A DNA stretch of 35,888 nt from an uncultured Amaricoccus sp. (lineage in GTDB: Bacteria > Pseudomonadota > Alphaproteobacteria > Rhodobacterales > Rhodobacteraceae), in contig NZ_CALAGI010000087.1 in assembly GCF_937891315.1 (NCBI RefSeq), forward strand, positions 1-35,888, written 5' to 3'. Within the stretch, counting starts at the first letter, position 1; each line of letters opens with the position of its first letter. The notes under the pieces are model-generated. The model had not been told where the DNA came from, made no database searches, and saw only the letters and a program-made list of their open reading frames with translations. The translations under genes were made by a program, and so were the position numbers. This document shows, in pieces, positions 24,789-33,324 of the stretch.

Positions 24789-26392
24789 GTGTCACCTCCG
24801 CCAATCGGCTCGAACTGCTGCAGATCGCCGACGCGGTCGCGCGCGAGAAGATGATCGACCCCGCTCTGGTCATCGAGGCCATGGAGGACAGTCTCGGCAA
24901 GGCCGCGCGCTCGCGCTACGGCGCCGAATACGACATCCGCGCGCGGATCGACCGCAAGTCGGGCGAACTCTTCATGACGCGCTACCGGCACGTGGTCGAG
25001 GAGGTCGAGAACCATTTCACGGAGCTGACGCTGAAGGATGCCCGCGGAATCAAGCCGGACGCCGAACTCGACGACTATCTGACCGATTCGCTGCCGCCGA
25101 TGGATTTCGGCCGCATCGCCGCGCAGTCGGCGAAGCAGGTCATCATGCAGAAGGTGCGCGAGGCCGAGCGCGAGCGGCAGTACGCGGAGTTCAAGGACCG
25201 GGTCGGCGAGATCATCAACGGCGTGGTGAAGCGCACCGAATACGGCAATGTCATCGTCGACGTCGGCCGGGGCGAGGCGATCCTGCGCCGCGACCAGCTG
25301 ATCCAGCGCGAGGCCTTCCGCAACGGCGACCGGGTGCGCGCGCTGATCCGCGACGTGCGGCTCGAAACCCGCGGGCCGCAGATTTTCCTCAGCCGCACCG
25401 CGCCGGAGTTCCTGGCCGAGCTCTTCAAGATGGAAGTGCCGGAGATCTACGACGGCATCATCGAGATCAAGGCCGTCGCCCGCGATCCGGGCTCGCGCGC
25501 GAAGATGGGCGTCATCTCCTACGACAGCTCGATCGATCCGGTCGGCGCCTGCGTCGGCATGCGCGGCAGCCGCGTGCAGGCGGTGGTGACCGAGCTGCAG
25601 GGCGAGAAGATCGACATCATTCCCTGGAACCAGGATCCGGCGACCTTCCTTGTCAACGCGCTGCAGCCGGCCGAGGTCTCCAAGGTGGTGTTCGACGAGG
25701 ACAGCGAGCGGATCGAGGTCGTGGTGCCGGACGAGCAGCTCAGCCTCGCGATCGGCCGCCGCGGCCAGAACGTGCGGCTGGCGAGCCAGCTTACCGGATT
25801 TGACATCGACATCCTTACCGAGGCGCAGGAGAGCGAGCGTCGTCAGGCGGAATTCGCCGAGCGCACCCAGCTCTTCATGGATACGATGAACGTGGACGAG
25901 ATGGTCGCGCAGCTCCTGGTTTCCGAGGGCTTCGCGTCGCTTGAGGAGATCGCCTATGTCGATCTCGACGAGCTGGTCAGCATCGACGGTTTCGACGAAG
26001 GCACGGCCGAGGAACTGCAGGCCCGCGCTCGCGAGAGCCTCGACGAGATCAATGCCAAGGCGATCGAGCATGCCAAGGAGCTCGGCGTCGAGCAGAGCCT
26101 GTTCGACTTCGAGGGGCTGTCGCCGCAGATGATCGAGGCGCTGGCCGAGGACGGCGTAAAGACGCTGGAGGACTTCGCCACCTGCGCCGACTGGGAGCTG
26201 GCCGGCGGCTACACCACCAACGCCGAAGGCAAGCGGGTGAAGGATACCGGTCTGCTTGAGAAGTTCGACATGAGCCTCGAGGAGGCGCAGACGCTGGTCA
26301 TGAATGCGCGGGTCCAGCTCGGCTGGGTCAATCCCGCCGATCTGGTGACCGAGGCGGCCGGCGAGGAAGAAGGCGCGGGCGAGGAGGCCTGA
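24785..26392 (+). CDS. nusA: Transcription termination/antitermination factor NusA
   Basis: RNA polymerase-associated factor controlling pausing, termination and antitermination. The 535-residue protein has the N-terminal polymerase-binding domain (LLQIADAVAREKMIDPALVIEAMEDSL), an S1 domain at about 135-200 (GVVKRTEYGNVIVDVGRGEAILRRDQ), KH1 and KH2 at about 205-350 (CVGMRGSRVQAVVTELQGEKIDI; LAIGRRGQNVRLASQLTG), and two C-terminal acidic repeats with helix-hairpin-helix character. It overlaps rimP by four bases. NusA control of its own leader is known in enterics, so the attenuator upstream is a natural target. Confidence 0.98.
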   Translation: MSVTSANRLELLQIADAVAREKMIDPALVIEAMEDSLGKAARSRYGAEYDIRARIDRKSGELFMTRYRHVVEEVENHFTELTLKDARGIKPDAELDDYLTDSLPPMDFGRIAAQSAKQVIMQKVREAERERQYAEFKDRVGEIINGVVKRTEYGNVIVDVGRGEAILRRDQLIQREAFRNGDRVRALIRDVRLETRGPQIFLSRTAPEFLAELFKMEVPEIYDGIIEIKAVARDPGSRAKMGVISYDSSIDPVGACVGMRGSRVQAVVTELQGEKIDIIPWNQDPATFLVNALQPAEVSKVVFDEDSERIEVVVPDEQLSLAIGRRGQNVRLASQLTGFDIDILTEAQESERRQAEFAERTQLFMDTMNVDEMVAQLLVSEGFASLEEIAYVDLDELVSIDGFDEGTAEELQARARESLDEINAKAIEHAKELGVEQSLFDFEGLSPQMIEALAEDGVKTLEDFATCADWELAGGYTTNAEGKRVKDTGLLEKFDMSLEEAQTLVMNARVQLGWVNPADLVTEAAGEEEGAGEEA

Positions 26393-26400
26393 GTCCGGGA

Positions 26401-27114
26401 GTGGCGCGCGGGGGAAGGGTGAAGACGCGGGACGAGCCCGAACGGCGCTGCGTCGCAACCCGCGAGAGCCAGCCGCGGACCGGGCTCATCCGATTCGTGG
26501 TCGGTCCCGAGAGCGAGATCACGCCCGATCTCGCCGGCCGCCTGCCGGGTCGCGGCATCTGGGTCAGCGCGGAGGCGTCGGCCCTGCGGCGGGCCGCGGC
26601 GAAGAATCTCTTCGCCCGGGCCGCGAAACAGAGCGTAAGGGTGCCGCCCGACCTGTTCGAGCGGGTCGAATCGGCTCTGACCCGGCGTCTCGTCGAACTC
26701 GTCGCGCTTGCGCGCAAGGCGGGCGAGGCGGTGACAGGATTCGAGAAGACCAAGGCGGCGCTGGTCGGTGGCCAGGCGACGCTTCTGTTGCAGGCGGCGG
26801 ACGGCTCGGTGCGGGAACGCGCGGAACTTCGCCCGCCCCCGGGTGAAAACACCCTTGTTTCGTGCCTTTTCGGGCACGAATTGGGTTTGGCATTCGGCCG
26901 GGATAATGTGATACACGCAGCCGTGCTGGCGGGCGGCCTGAGTGAGCGGATAAGGGACGATGCCCTGCGGCTGAGCGGACTCAGGGCAGGCATGGGGACG
27001 ACACATGGCGAAACGGGCCCGGAACGGGCGCCGGGTGCTTCGGGCGTGGAGCCGGGCACAGGAATGGACGCCGGGAACGGTAGGGCGGGGGAAGGCTCCC
27101 GCGAGAAAGGCTAG
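26401..27114 (+). CDS. YlxR-type RNA-binding protein with L7Ae-like domain
   Basis: A 237-residue two-domain protein usual between nusA and infB in alphaproteobacteria. The N-terminal YlxR (DUF448) domain shows the ERRCVATRE motif at about residues 14-22, LIRFVVGP and GRGIWVSA. The second domain, from about residue 92 (RRLVELVALARKAGEAVTGFEKTKAAL), is L7Ae-like. A low-complexity, Gly-rich tail follows residue 200. RNA binding is expected; the precise target is not known to me. The start is a GTG eight bases after nusA and infB begins five bases after its stop. Confidence 0.88.
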   Translation: MARGGRVKTRDEPERRCVATRESQPRTGLIRFVVGPESEITPDLAGRLPGRGIWVSAEASALRRAAAKNLFARAAKQSVRVPPDLFERVESALTRRLVELVALARKAGEAVTGFEKTKAALVGGQATLLLQAADGSVRERAELRPPPGENTLVSCLFGHELGLAFGRDNVIHAAVLAGGLSERIRDDALRLSGLRAGMGTTHGETGPERAPGASGVEPGTGMDAGNGRAGEGSREKG

Positions 27115-27119
27115 ATCGG

Positions 27120-29651
27120 ATGACGAATACCAAGGACAGTGACGGCAAGGGCAAGACTCTCGGAGTTCGGGGCGGCTCGGGGACCGAGACCAGCCACGTG
27201 CGCCAGAGCTTCAGCCATGGCCGGACCAAGTCGGTCACGGTCGAGCACAAGCGCAAGCGCGTCGTCGTTCCCAAGCCCGGCACCGGTTCGGCCACCGCCG
27301 CCAATCCGCGCGGCGCCGCCGCGCAGAACCTGTCGGACGCCGAGTTCGAGCGGCGCCTGAAGGCGGTCGAGGCCGCGAAGGCGCAGGAGGCCCAGCGCGC
27401 CCAGCGCGAACGCGAGGCCTCCGCCGCCCGCGAGGCCGAGCTGAACCGCCTCCGCGCCGAAAAGGACGCGGCCGAGCGCGCCCAGCGCGAACGCGAGATT
27501 CACGAACAACGCGCCGCCGCGCTGGCCGAGGAGCAGGCCGCCGAGGCGGCGAAGACCGCCGAGGCCGTCGCCGGGCGCCCGGCCAGGGCCCCGGCGCGTC
27601 CCGGCGCGTCCGAGGCGCCGATCGACCCCGCCGCCGCCCAGGCCGAGGCTGCCCGGGTCGAGGCCGGCCGCACGATCACGGCGAAGAAGCCGGCCGCCAA
27701 GGCGGTGGTCGAGGAGAAGAAGACCACCCGCGCCAAGGGCGACGACGACCGCCGCCGTTCCGGCAAGCTGACCATTGCCAACGCCACCGACGAGGACGGG
27801 CGTCAGCGCTCGCTCGCCGCGATGAAGCGCCGGCAGGAGCGCGACAAGCGCCGCATGGCCAGCCATTCGGGCGAGCGCGAGAAGGTCGTGCGCGAGGTGC
27901 ATGTTCCGGACGCGATCACCGTGCAGGAGCTCGCCAACCGCATGGCGGAGCGGGTGGCCGCGGTGGTGAAGACGTTGATGCAGAACGGCATCATGGCGAC
28001 GCAGAACCAGGCGATCGACCCGGAAACCGCGACCCTCATCGTCGAGGAATTCGGCCACAAGGTCGTGCGCGTCTCGGAATCGGACGTGGAGGATGTCATT
28101 ACTCTCGCCTCCGAGGATGACGAGGCGAACCTGAAGGCGCGCGCGCCGATCGTGACCATCATGGGTCATGTCGACCATGGCAAGACATCGCTGCTCGACG
28201 CGATCCGCAAGACCAACGTCGTCTCTGGCGAGGCGGGCGGCATCACCCAGCATATCGGCGCCTATCAGGTGGCGACGCCGGATGGCGCCAAGGTGACCTT
28301 CCTCGACACGCCGGGCCACGCCGCCTTCACCTCGATGCGCGCCCGCGGCGCGCAGGTGACGGATATCGTGGTGCTGGTGGTCGCCGCCGACGACAGCGTG
28401 ATGCCGCAGACGATCGAGGCGATCAATCACGCCAAGGCCGCCGGCGTGCCGATGATCGTCGCCATCAACAAGGTCGACAAGCCCGGGGCCGATCCGACCC
28501 GCGTCCGCACCCAGCTCCTGCAGCACGAGGTCGTGGTCGAGGAGATGAGCGGCGACGTGCTCGACGTCGAGGTCTCGGCGCTGACCGGCAAGGGTCTCGA
28601 CAAGCTGCTCGAAGCGATTGGCCTGCAGGCCGAGCTGCTTGACCTGCAGGCCAACCCCGACCGTCAGGCCGAGGGCGCGGTGATCGAGGCCAAGCTCGAC
28701 GTTGGTCGCGGCCCGGTGGCCACCGTTCTGGTGCAGAAGGGCACGCTCAAGCGCGGCGACATCTTCGTCGTGGGCGAGCAGTGGGGCAAGGTTCGCGCGC
28801 TGATCAACGACCAGGGCGACCGGGTCGAGGAAGTCGGTCCCTCGGTGCCGGTCGAGGTGCTCGGCCTCAGCGGCACGCCCGAGGCCGGCGATGTCCTGAA
28901 CGTGGTCGATGACGAGGCCAAGGCCCGCGAGATCGCGAGCTACCGCGAGCGGGTGACCCGCGACAAGCGCGCCGCCGTCGGCTCGGCGACCACTCTCGAC
29001 CAGCTGCTGGCCAAGGCCAAGGCGGACAAGGACGTGCGCGAGTTGCCCATCGTCGTCAAATCCGACGTGCAGGGTTCGGCCGAGGCCATCGTCCAGGCGA
29101 TGGAGAAGGTCGGCAACGAGGAGGTCCGCGTTCGCGTCCTGCATTCCGGGGTCGGCGCGATCACCGAGAGCGACGTGACGCTGGCCGAGGCCTCGAACGC
29201 GCCGATCATCGGTTTCAACGTCCGCGCCAACGCCCCGGCGCGCGAGTCGGCGAACCAGAAGGGCGTCGAGATCCGCTATTATTCCATCATCTACGATCTG
29301 GTGGACGATGTGCGGAAGGCCGCGTCCGGCCTGCTGCGCCCCGAGATCAAGGAAAAGTTCGTCGGATATGCGCGGATCAAGGAGGTCTTCAAGATCACCG
29401 GCATCGGCAAGGTCGCGGGCTGCGTGGTGACCGAGGGCGTGGCGCGCCGCGCCGCCGGTGTCCGTCTGCTGCGCGACAACGTGGTGATCCACGAAGGCAA
29501 GCTGAAGACGCTGAAGCGGTTCAAGGACGAGGTGAAGGAAGTCCTCGCCGGCCAGGAATGCGGCATGGCCTTCGAGAACTACGAGGACATCCGCGAGGAC
29601 GATGTGATCGAAATCTTCGAGACCGAATCGGTCGTCCGCCAGCTGGCCTGA
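27120..29651 (+). CDS. infB: Translation initiation factor IF-2
   Basis: GTPase that brings initiator tRNA to the 30S subunit. The 843-residue protein has an N-terminal segment (RQSFSHGRTKSVTVEHKRKR), a highly charged Ala/Glu/Arg coiled-coil region at about 75-170, the conserved N2 domain beginning near VREVHVPDAITVQELANRMA, and the G domain with G1 GHVDHGKTS at residues 349-357, DTPGHAAF, and NKVDKPGA. The C-terminal beta-barrel and tRNA-binding domains complete it. All nucleotide motifs are intact. A strong hairpin follows the stop, so rbfA and truB, often next, are not in this operon. Confidence 0.98.
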   Translation: MTNTKDSDGKGKTLGVRGGSGTETSHVRQSFSHGRTKSVTVEHKRKRVVVPKPGTGSATAANPRGAAAQNLSDAEFERRLKAVEAAKAQEAQRAQREREASAAREAELNRLRAEKDAAERAQREREIHEQRAAALAEEQAAEAAKTAEAVAGRPARAPARPGASEAPIDPAAAQAEAARVEAGRTITAKKPAAKAVVEEKKTTRAKGDDDRRRSGKLTIANATDEDGRQRSLAAMKRRQERDKRRMASHSGEREKVVREVHVPDAITVQELANRMAERVAAVVKTLMQNGIMATQNQAIDPETATLIVEEFGHKVVRVSESDVEDVITLASEDDEANLKARAPIVTIMGHVDHGKTSLLDAIRKTNVVSGEAGGITQHIGAYQVATPDGAKVTFLDTPGHAAFTSMRARGAQVTDIVVLVVAADDSVMPQTIEAINHAKAAGVPMIVAINKVDKPGADPTRVRTQLLQHEVVVEEMSGDVLDVEVSALTGKGLDKLLEAIGLQAELLDLQANPDRQAEGAVIEAKLDVGRGPVATVLVQKGTLKRGDIFVVGEQWGKVRALINDQGDRVEEVGPSVPVEVLGLSGTPEAGDVLNVVDDEAKAREIASYRERVTRDKRAAVGSATTLDQLLAKAKADKDVRELPIVVKSDVQGSAEAIVQAMEKVGNEEVRVRVLHSGVGAITESDVTLAEASNAPIIGFNVRANAPARESANQKGVEIRYYSIIYDLVDDVRKAASGLLRPEIKEKFVGYARIKEVFKITGIGKVAGCVVTEGVARRAAGVRLLRDNVVIHEGKLKTLKRFKDEVKEVLAGQECGMAFENYEDIREDDVIEIFETESVVRQLA

Positions 29652-29664
29652 TCTCGCGTCGAAC

Positions 29665-29698
29665 AGACGCCCGCCGCGAGCCAAGGCGGCGGGCGTCT
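29665..29698 (+). terminator. Terminator hairpin after infB
   Basis: A perfect 13-base inverted repeat, AGACGCCCGCCGC with GCGGCGGGCGTCT, closes an 8-base loop 13 bases after the infB stop. Only a short GTTT follows, but the stem is very stable and the position fits the end of the rimP-infB operon. Confidence 0.75.
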
Positions 29699-29856
29699 CG
29701 TGTTTCCGGGCCGGGCGTGGGCTCGGTCAGCCAGCCCCGAGACACCGGCTGGAACCTGATACCATCCGTCGCGCACAGCCGCGTTGGACCGGGCGGCGCG
29801 GGATGATACCACGGAGCGGAACTCACCTGGGAGCCCGCCCGCATGAAGCCCGCCGC

Positions 29857-30798
29857 ATGAAGCCAATCGTCACCCTGACGCTCAACCCCTCGATCGACGG
29901 CGCCGGCGAGGCGGAACGGGTCCAGCCGACCCACAAGATCCGCACCTCCGGCGACCGCTATGATCCGGGCGGCGGCGGCGTCAATGTCGCCCGGGTGATC
30001 GCGGAACTCGGCGGCCCGGCGCTGGCGGTCTATCTCGCCGGCGGCGCCACCGGCGACGTGCTGGACGAACTGATGGTCGAGCATGGCCTGCCGGCCCGGC
30101 GGGTACCGATCGCCGGTCATACAAGGATCAGCCTCGCCGTGCTGGAGCGCGCGACCGGGAACGAATATCGCTTCGTGCCGGAAGGGCCGGAGATCTCGCC
30201 CGTCGAATGGCTCGCCTGCCTCGAGGTGATCGAGACGCTCGATTTCGACTGGTTGGTGGTCAGCGGCAGCCGGCCGCGCGGTCTGCCCGACGATTGTTTC
30301 GTCACACTGACTCGCCGTGCCATCGACAGGGGCGCCCAGGTGGTGCTCGACAGTTCCGGCCCCGCGCTCGCCGCGACGCTCGACGCTGGCGGCCTCGCGC
30401 TCATCAAGCCGAGCCTCGGCGAGTTCCGCGCCCTTACCGGCCTCGCGCTGGAAGACCCGGGCGAGGTGGCGGAGGCGGCGCGCGAGGTCGTGGAGAGCGG
30501 CCGCGCCGCCATCGTCGCGGTCACGCTCGGGCACGAGGGCGCCGTGCTCGCCAGCCGCGAGGCGAACCTGATCCGCCGCCCGCCCCCCGTTCCGGTCAGG
30601 AGCGCGACCGGCGCGGGCGACAGTTTCGTCGGGGCCATGACCCTCGCCCTCGCCGAACAGCGCCCGGTCGCCCATGCCTTCCTGTTCGGCATGGCCGCGG
30701 GGAGCGCCACGGTGATGCATCCCGGCACCGGACTTTGTCGCCGCGGCGACGCCGAACGTCTGCATGCCGAACTGGTCCGCGGCTCGCGCGCCACCTAG
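29857..30798 (+). CDS. pfkB: 6-phosphofructokinase II-like (PfkB family) sugar kinase
   Basis: A 313-residue ribokinase-family kinase that follows E. coli PfkB closely: TLTLNPSID at the N-terminus, the substrate-site glycine run DPGGGGVNVARVI, YLAGGATGDVLDEL, ISGS-like VVSGSRPRG, VKPN-like IKPSLGEF, and the catalytic SATGAGDSFVGAMTLALAE with Asp as base. The C-terminal GTGLCRRGDAERLHAEL also matches. It most likely phosphorylates fructose 6-phosphate; 1-phosphofructokinase or tagatose 6-phosphate activity are alternatives. An in-frame ATG at 29803 would add 18 residues without family similarity, so I start at 29857. It stands alone between two terminator-like elements. Confidence 0.88.
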   Translation: MKPIVTLTLNPSIDGAGEAERVQPTHKIRTSGDRYDPGGGGVNVARVIAELGGPALAVYLAGGATGDVLDELMVEHGLPARRVPIAGHTRISLAVLERATGNEYRFVPEGPEISPVEWLACLEVIETLDFDWLVVSGSRPRGLPDDCFVTLTRRAIDRGAQVVLDSSGPALAATLDAGGLALIKPSLGEFRALTGLALEDPGEVAEAAREVVESGRAAIVAVTLGHEGAVLASREANLIRRPPPVPVRSATGAGDSFVGAMTLALAEQRPVAHAFLFGMAAGSATVMHPGTGLCRRGDAERLHAELVRGSRAT

Positions 30799-30799
30799 G

Positions 30800-30872
30800 G
30801 ACTGTTTGAAAACTCCCGCCGGGATCGCGAAAATCCCATTCCGGCTCTTCGCCGCCGAATTCTCAAACAGTC
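30800..30872. repeat. 73-base palindromic intergenic element
   Basis: Imperfect 16-base terminal inverted repeats (30800-30815 and 30857-30872, 14 of 16 matching, with ten perfect outer bases GACTGTTTGA) enclose a core with its own short stem, GGGAT...ATCCC. It begins one base after the pfkB stop codon. It has the form of a miniature mobile or repetitive element and could also end pfkB transcripts. No flanking target duplication is evident. Confidence 0.5.
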
Positions 30873-30941
30873 TCTTGGGGTTCCGACCCTAGTCATCGGG
30901 TTCGCGAGCCCATATATCAGCGCGCGAGCGGGGGAGATGGC

Positions 30942-31502
30942 ATGGACAGGCGCGAGGAATTTCCGGGCTGGCACGGCACGACCATCGTCGGCGTCCGCAA
31001 GGACGGCAAGGTGGTGGTGGCCGGCGATGGGCAGGTGAGCCTCGGCCAGACCGTGATCAAGGGCACCGCGCGCAAGGTTCGCCGCATAGCGCCGGGCGGC
31101 AAGCCCGTGCTTTGCGGCTTCGCCGGCTCGACCGCCGACGCCTTCACCCTGCTGGAGCGGCTGGAGAAGAAGCTCGAAGCCGCGCCCGGCCAGCTGCAGC
31201 GCGCCGCCGTCGAACTGGCCAAGGACTGGCGCACGGACAAGTACCTGCGCAATCTGGAGGCGATGCTGATCGTCAGCGACGGCCGCGACCTCTTCGTGGT
31301 CACCGGCGCCGGGGATGTGCTTGAGCCCGAGCATGATGTCGCGGCCATAGGTTCCGGCGGCAACTACGCGCTGGCCGCCGCCCGGGCGCTCTATGATCAG
31401 GATCTCGACGCCGAGGCGATCGCCCGCAAGGCGATGGCGATCGCCGCCGACATCTGCGTCTACACCAACGGCAACCTCACGGTAGAGACCCTCGACGCAT
31501 GA
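30942..31502 (+). CDS. hslV: HslV peptidase subunit of the HslUV protease
   Basis: Proteolytic subunit of the ATP-dependent HslUV (ClpYQ) protease for misfolded and regulatory proteins. The 186-residue protein has the nucleophile at Thr13 (WHGTTIVGVRKDG), so a 12-residue N-terminal extension must be removed. Other conserved parts are GDGQVSLGQTVIKGTARKVRR, GFAGSTADAFTLLERLE, LAKDWRTDKYLR and AIGSGGNYALAAARAL. The FPGWHGTTI start is typical of Rhodobacterales. It overlaps hslU by four bases. No clear heat-shock promoter is visible, though a CCCATATAT stretch lies 25 bases upstream. Confidence 0.97.
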   Translation: MDRREEFPGWHGTTIVGVRKDGKVVVAGDGQVSLGQTVIKGTARKVRRIAPGGKPVLCGFAGSTADAFTLLERLEKKLEAAPGQLQRAAVELAKDWRTDKYLRNLEAMLIVSDGRDLFVVTGAGDVLEPEHDVAAIGSGGNYALAAARALYDQDLDAEAIARKAMAIAADICVYTNGNLTVETLDA

Positions 31503-32803
31503 CCGAACTGACCCCCCGCGAGATCGTCTCCGAGCTCGACCGTTTCATCATCGGCCAGTCGGCGGCGAAGCGCGCCGTCGCCGTCGCCCTGCGCAACCGC
31601 TGGCGCCGCAAGCAGTTGCCCGACGACATCCGCGAGGAGGTCTATCCGAAGAACATCCTGATGATCGGCCCGACCGGCGTCGGCAAGACCGAGATCTCGC
31701 GCCGCCTCGCCAAGCTGGCGCGGGCGCCGTTCCTGAAGGTCGAGGCGACCAAGTTCACCGAAGTCGGCTATGTCGGCCGCGACGTCGAGCAGATCATCCG
31801 CGATCTCGTCGATGCCGCCATCGTCATGGTCCGCGCCGAAATGCGCGAGCGGGTCAAGGCCGCCGCCCACGCCGCCGCCGAGAACCGCGTACTCGACGCC
31901 CTGGCCGGTGAGGGCGCGCGCGACCAGACCCGCGAGATGTTCCGCAAGAAGCTGCGCGATGGACAACTCGACGACAAGGAGATCGAGCTCGAGGTGGCCG
32001 ACACGTCGAGCCCCTTCCCGACGATGGAGATCCCCGGCCAGCCCGGCGGAATGGGCGGTGTCAATCTCGGCGACCTGTTCGGCAAGGCGTTCGGCGGCCG
32101 CAAGACCCGGCGGCGGATGAGCGTCGCCGCCTCCTACGCGCTCCTGATCACCGAGGAGGCCGACAAGCTGCTCGACCAGGAGGTCGTCACCCGCGACGCG
32201 ATCGAAGCGGTGGAGCAGAACGGCATCGTCTTCCTCGACGAGATCGACAAGGTCTGCGCGAGGGCCGAGACCCGCGGCGCCGATGTCAGCCGCGAGGGCG
32301 TGCAGCGCGACCTGCTGCCGCTGATCGAAGGTACCACGGTCTCGACCAAGCACGGACCGGTCAAGACCGACCATGTGCTCTTCATCGCCAGCGGCGCTTT
32401 CCATATCGCCAAGCCCTCCGACCTGCTGCCCGAGCTGCAGGGCCGGCTGCCGATCCGCGTCGAGCTCTCGCCGCTGACCGAGGAGGATTTCGTGCGCATC
32501 CTGACCGAAACCGACAATGCCCTTACCCGGCAGTACACCGCGCTGATGGCGACCGAGCAGGTCGCCGTCGATTTCACCGCGGACGGGATCGAGGCGCTCG
32601 CCCATATCGCGGCGGAGGTGAATCGGACGGTGGAGAATATCGGCGCCCGGCGGCTCTATACCGTGCTCGAACGGGTGTTCGAGGAACTGAGCTTCACCGC
32701 GCCCGACCGGGCCGGCGACAAGGTCGTGCTCGACGCGGCCTTCGTCGAGAAATATCTCGGCGATCTCGCGCGCGCCACCGACGTCAGCCGCTACGTGCTC
32801 TGA
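31499..32803 (+). CDS. hslU: HslU ATPase subunit of the HslUV protease
   Basis: AAA+ unfoldase that feeds HslV. The 434-residue protein has LTPREIVSELDRFIIGQ at the N-terminus, Walker A G57PTGVGKT64, the pore segment KFTEVGYVGRDVEQ, the intermediate domain at about 105-220 with a Gly-rich stretch, Walker B GIVFLDEIDK, the GADVSREGVQRDLLPLIEG helix, and the sensor region near the C-terminus ending DVSRYVL, the usual docking tail for HslV. Everything expected is intact. Confidence 0.98.
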   Translation: MTELTPREIVSELDRFIIGQSAAKRAVAVALRNRWRRKQLPDDIREEVYPKNILMIGPTGVGKTEISRRLAKLARAPFLKVEATKFTEVGYVGRDVEQIIRDLVDAAIVMVRAEMRERVKAAAHAAAENRVLDALAGEGARDQTREMFRKKLRDGQLDDKEIELEVADTSSPFPTMEIPGQPGGMGGVNLGDLFGKAFGGRKTRRRMSVAASYALLITEEADKLLDQEVVTRDAIEAVEQNGIVFLDEIDKVCARAETRGADVSREGVQRDLLPLIEGTTVSTKHGPVKTDHVLFIASGAFHIAKPSDLLPELQGRLPIRVELSPLTEEDFVRILTETDNALTRQYTALMATEQVAVDFTADGIEALAHIAAEVNRTVENIGARRLYTVLERVFEELSFTAPDRAGDKVVLDAAFVEKYLGDLARATDVSRYVL

Positions 32804-32885
32804 ATACGGACTCGATCGGGAATCGCAGGGCGGACATTTGTCAGCCTTTTCGCGCCTGTCCGACGCGAAGCTGGTCCTTGGCGGA

Positions 32886-33095
32886 TCAGGCGCAGGCCGG
32901 CGCGGCGAGGACCGGCGCCCCGCCGGACGGCCAGGAAGCGGCGAGCGTGGCGAAAAGAACCAGGGACGACGAGCCCGACAGGCTGTAGCAGGCCAGTGCC
33001 GCCAGCGGACCGAGGCCGAACGCCAGCGCGGTCGCGGCGAAGCAACCGCCGACGGCGACAGAAGCGAGCATGCAGGCGACTAGTCTGGGGTGCAA
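32886..33095 (-). CDS. Possible small two-helix membrane protein
   Basis: A 69-residue reading frame with two hydrophobic segments (LVACMLASVAVGGCFAATALAF and LAALACYSLSGSSSLVLFATLAA) separated by GLGP, and a short Pro/Ala/Cys tail. The TTG start at 33095 is preceded by an AGGGAGA ribosome site at good spacing, and an AT-rich stretch upstream could hold its promoter. I know no family for it. The overlapping plus-strand frame at 32838-33083 has no such support. The GC-rich genome makes chance frames common, hence modest confidence. Confidence 0.42.
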   Translation of the reverse strand: MHPRLVACMLASVAVGGCFAATALAFGLGPLAALACYSLSGSSSLVLFATLAASWPSGGAPVLAAPACA

Positions 33096-33324
33096 TTCAT
33101 CGTCTCCCTGGACCACCGAATTCGCCGCGGGACTCACCGCGAGAATCACCGGCCATGTTGTTTGCCTATGCCTATTCAACAACAAATATGAAGACGACTC
33201 AAACGCAGGTTGTGCTGCCTTTGATTTAATCTCGCGGAGCATGTCGTGACTACCCCGTGACTACGGGACAAGGACGCTCGGCCCGCTCGTACCCGACCCT
33301 CCAGCGCCCGATCCGCCCGCCGCG
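33096..33324. other. Intergenic region with AT-rich operator-like patch
   Basis: No gene is supported here. The stretch from about 33155 to 33235 is markedly AT-richer than the rest of the window. It contains a GTTGTT...AACAAC inverted repeat (33157-33162 and 33178-33183) around a CCTATG CCTATT tandem, and further on a CGTGACTAC direct repeat at 11-base period (33245-33253 and 33256-33264). The second copy is also part of a small CCCGT/ACGGG stem. It may hold the promoter of the small membrane protein and the transcript end of the purine gene pair. Confidence 0.4.

Noticed and set aside
27111..29684. 857-codon open frame on the minus strand opposite infB
   Set aside because: Same shadow effect; IF-2 on the plus strand is complete and conserved.
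30873..30917. Heat-shock (sigma-32) promoter for hslVU
   Set aside because: CCCATATAT at 30909-30917 looks like a -10, but the nearest CTTG element (30874) is about 28 bases away, too far for the usual spacing, and nothing better is visible.
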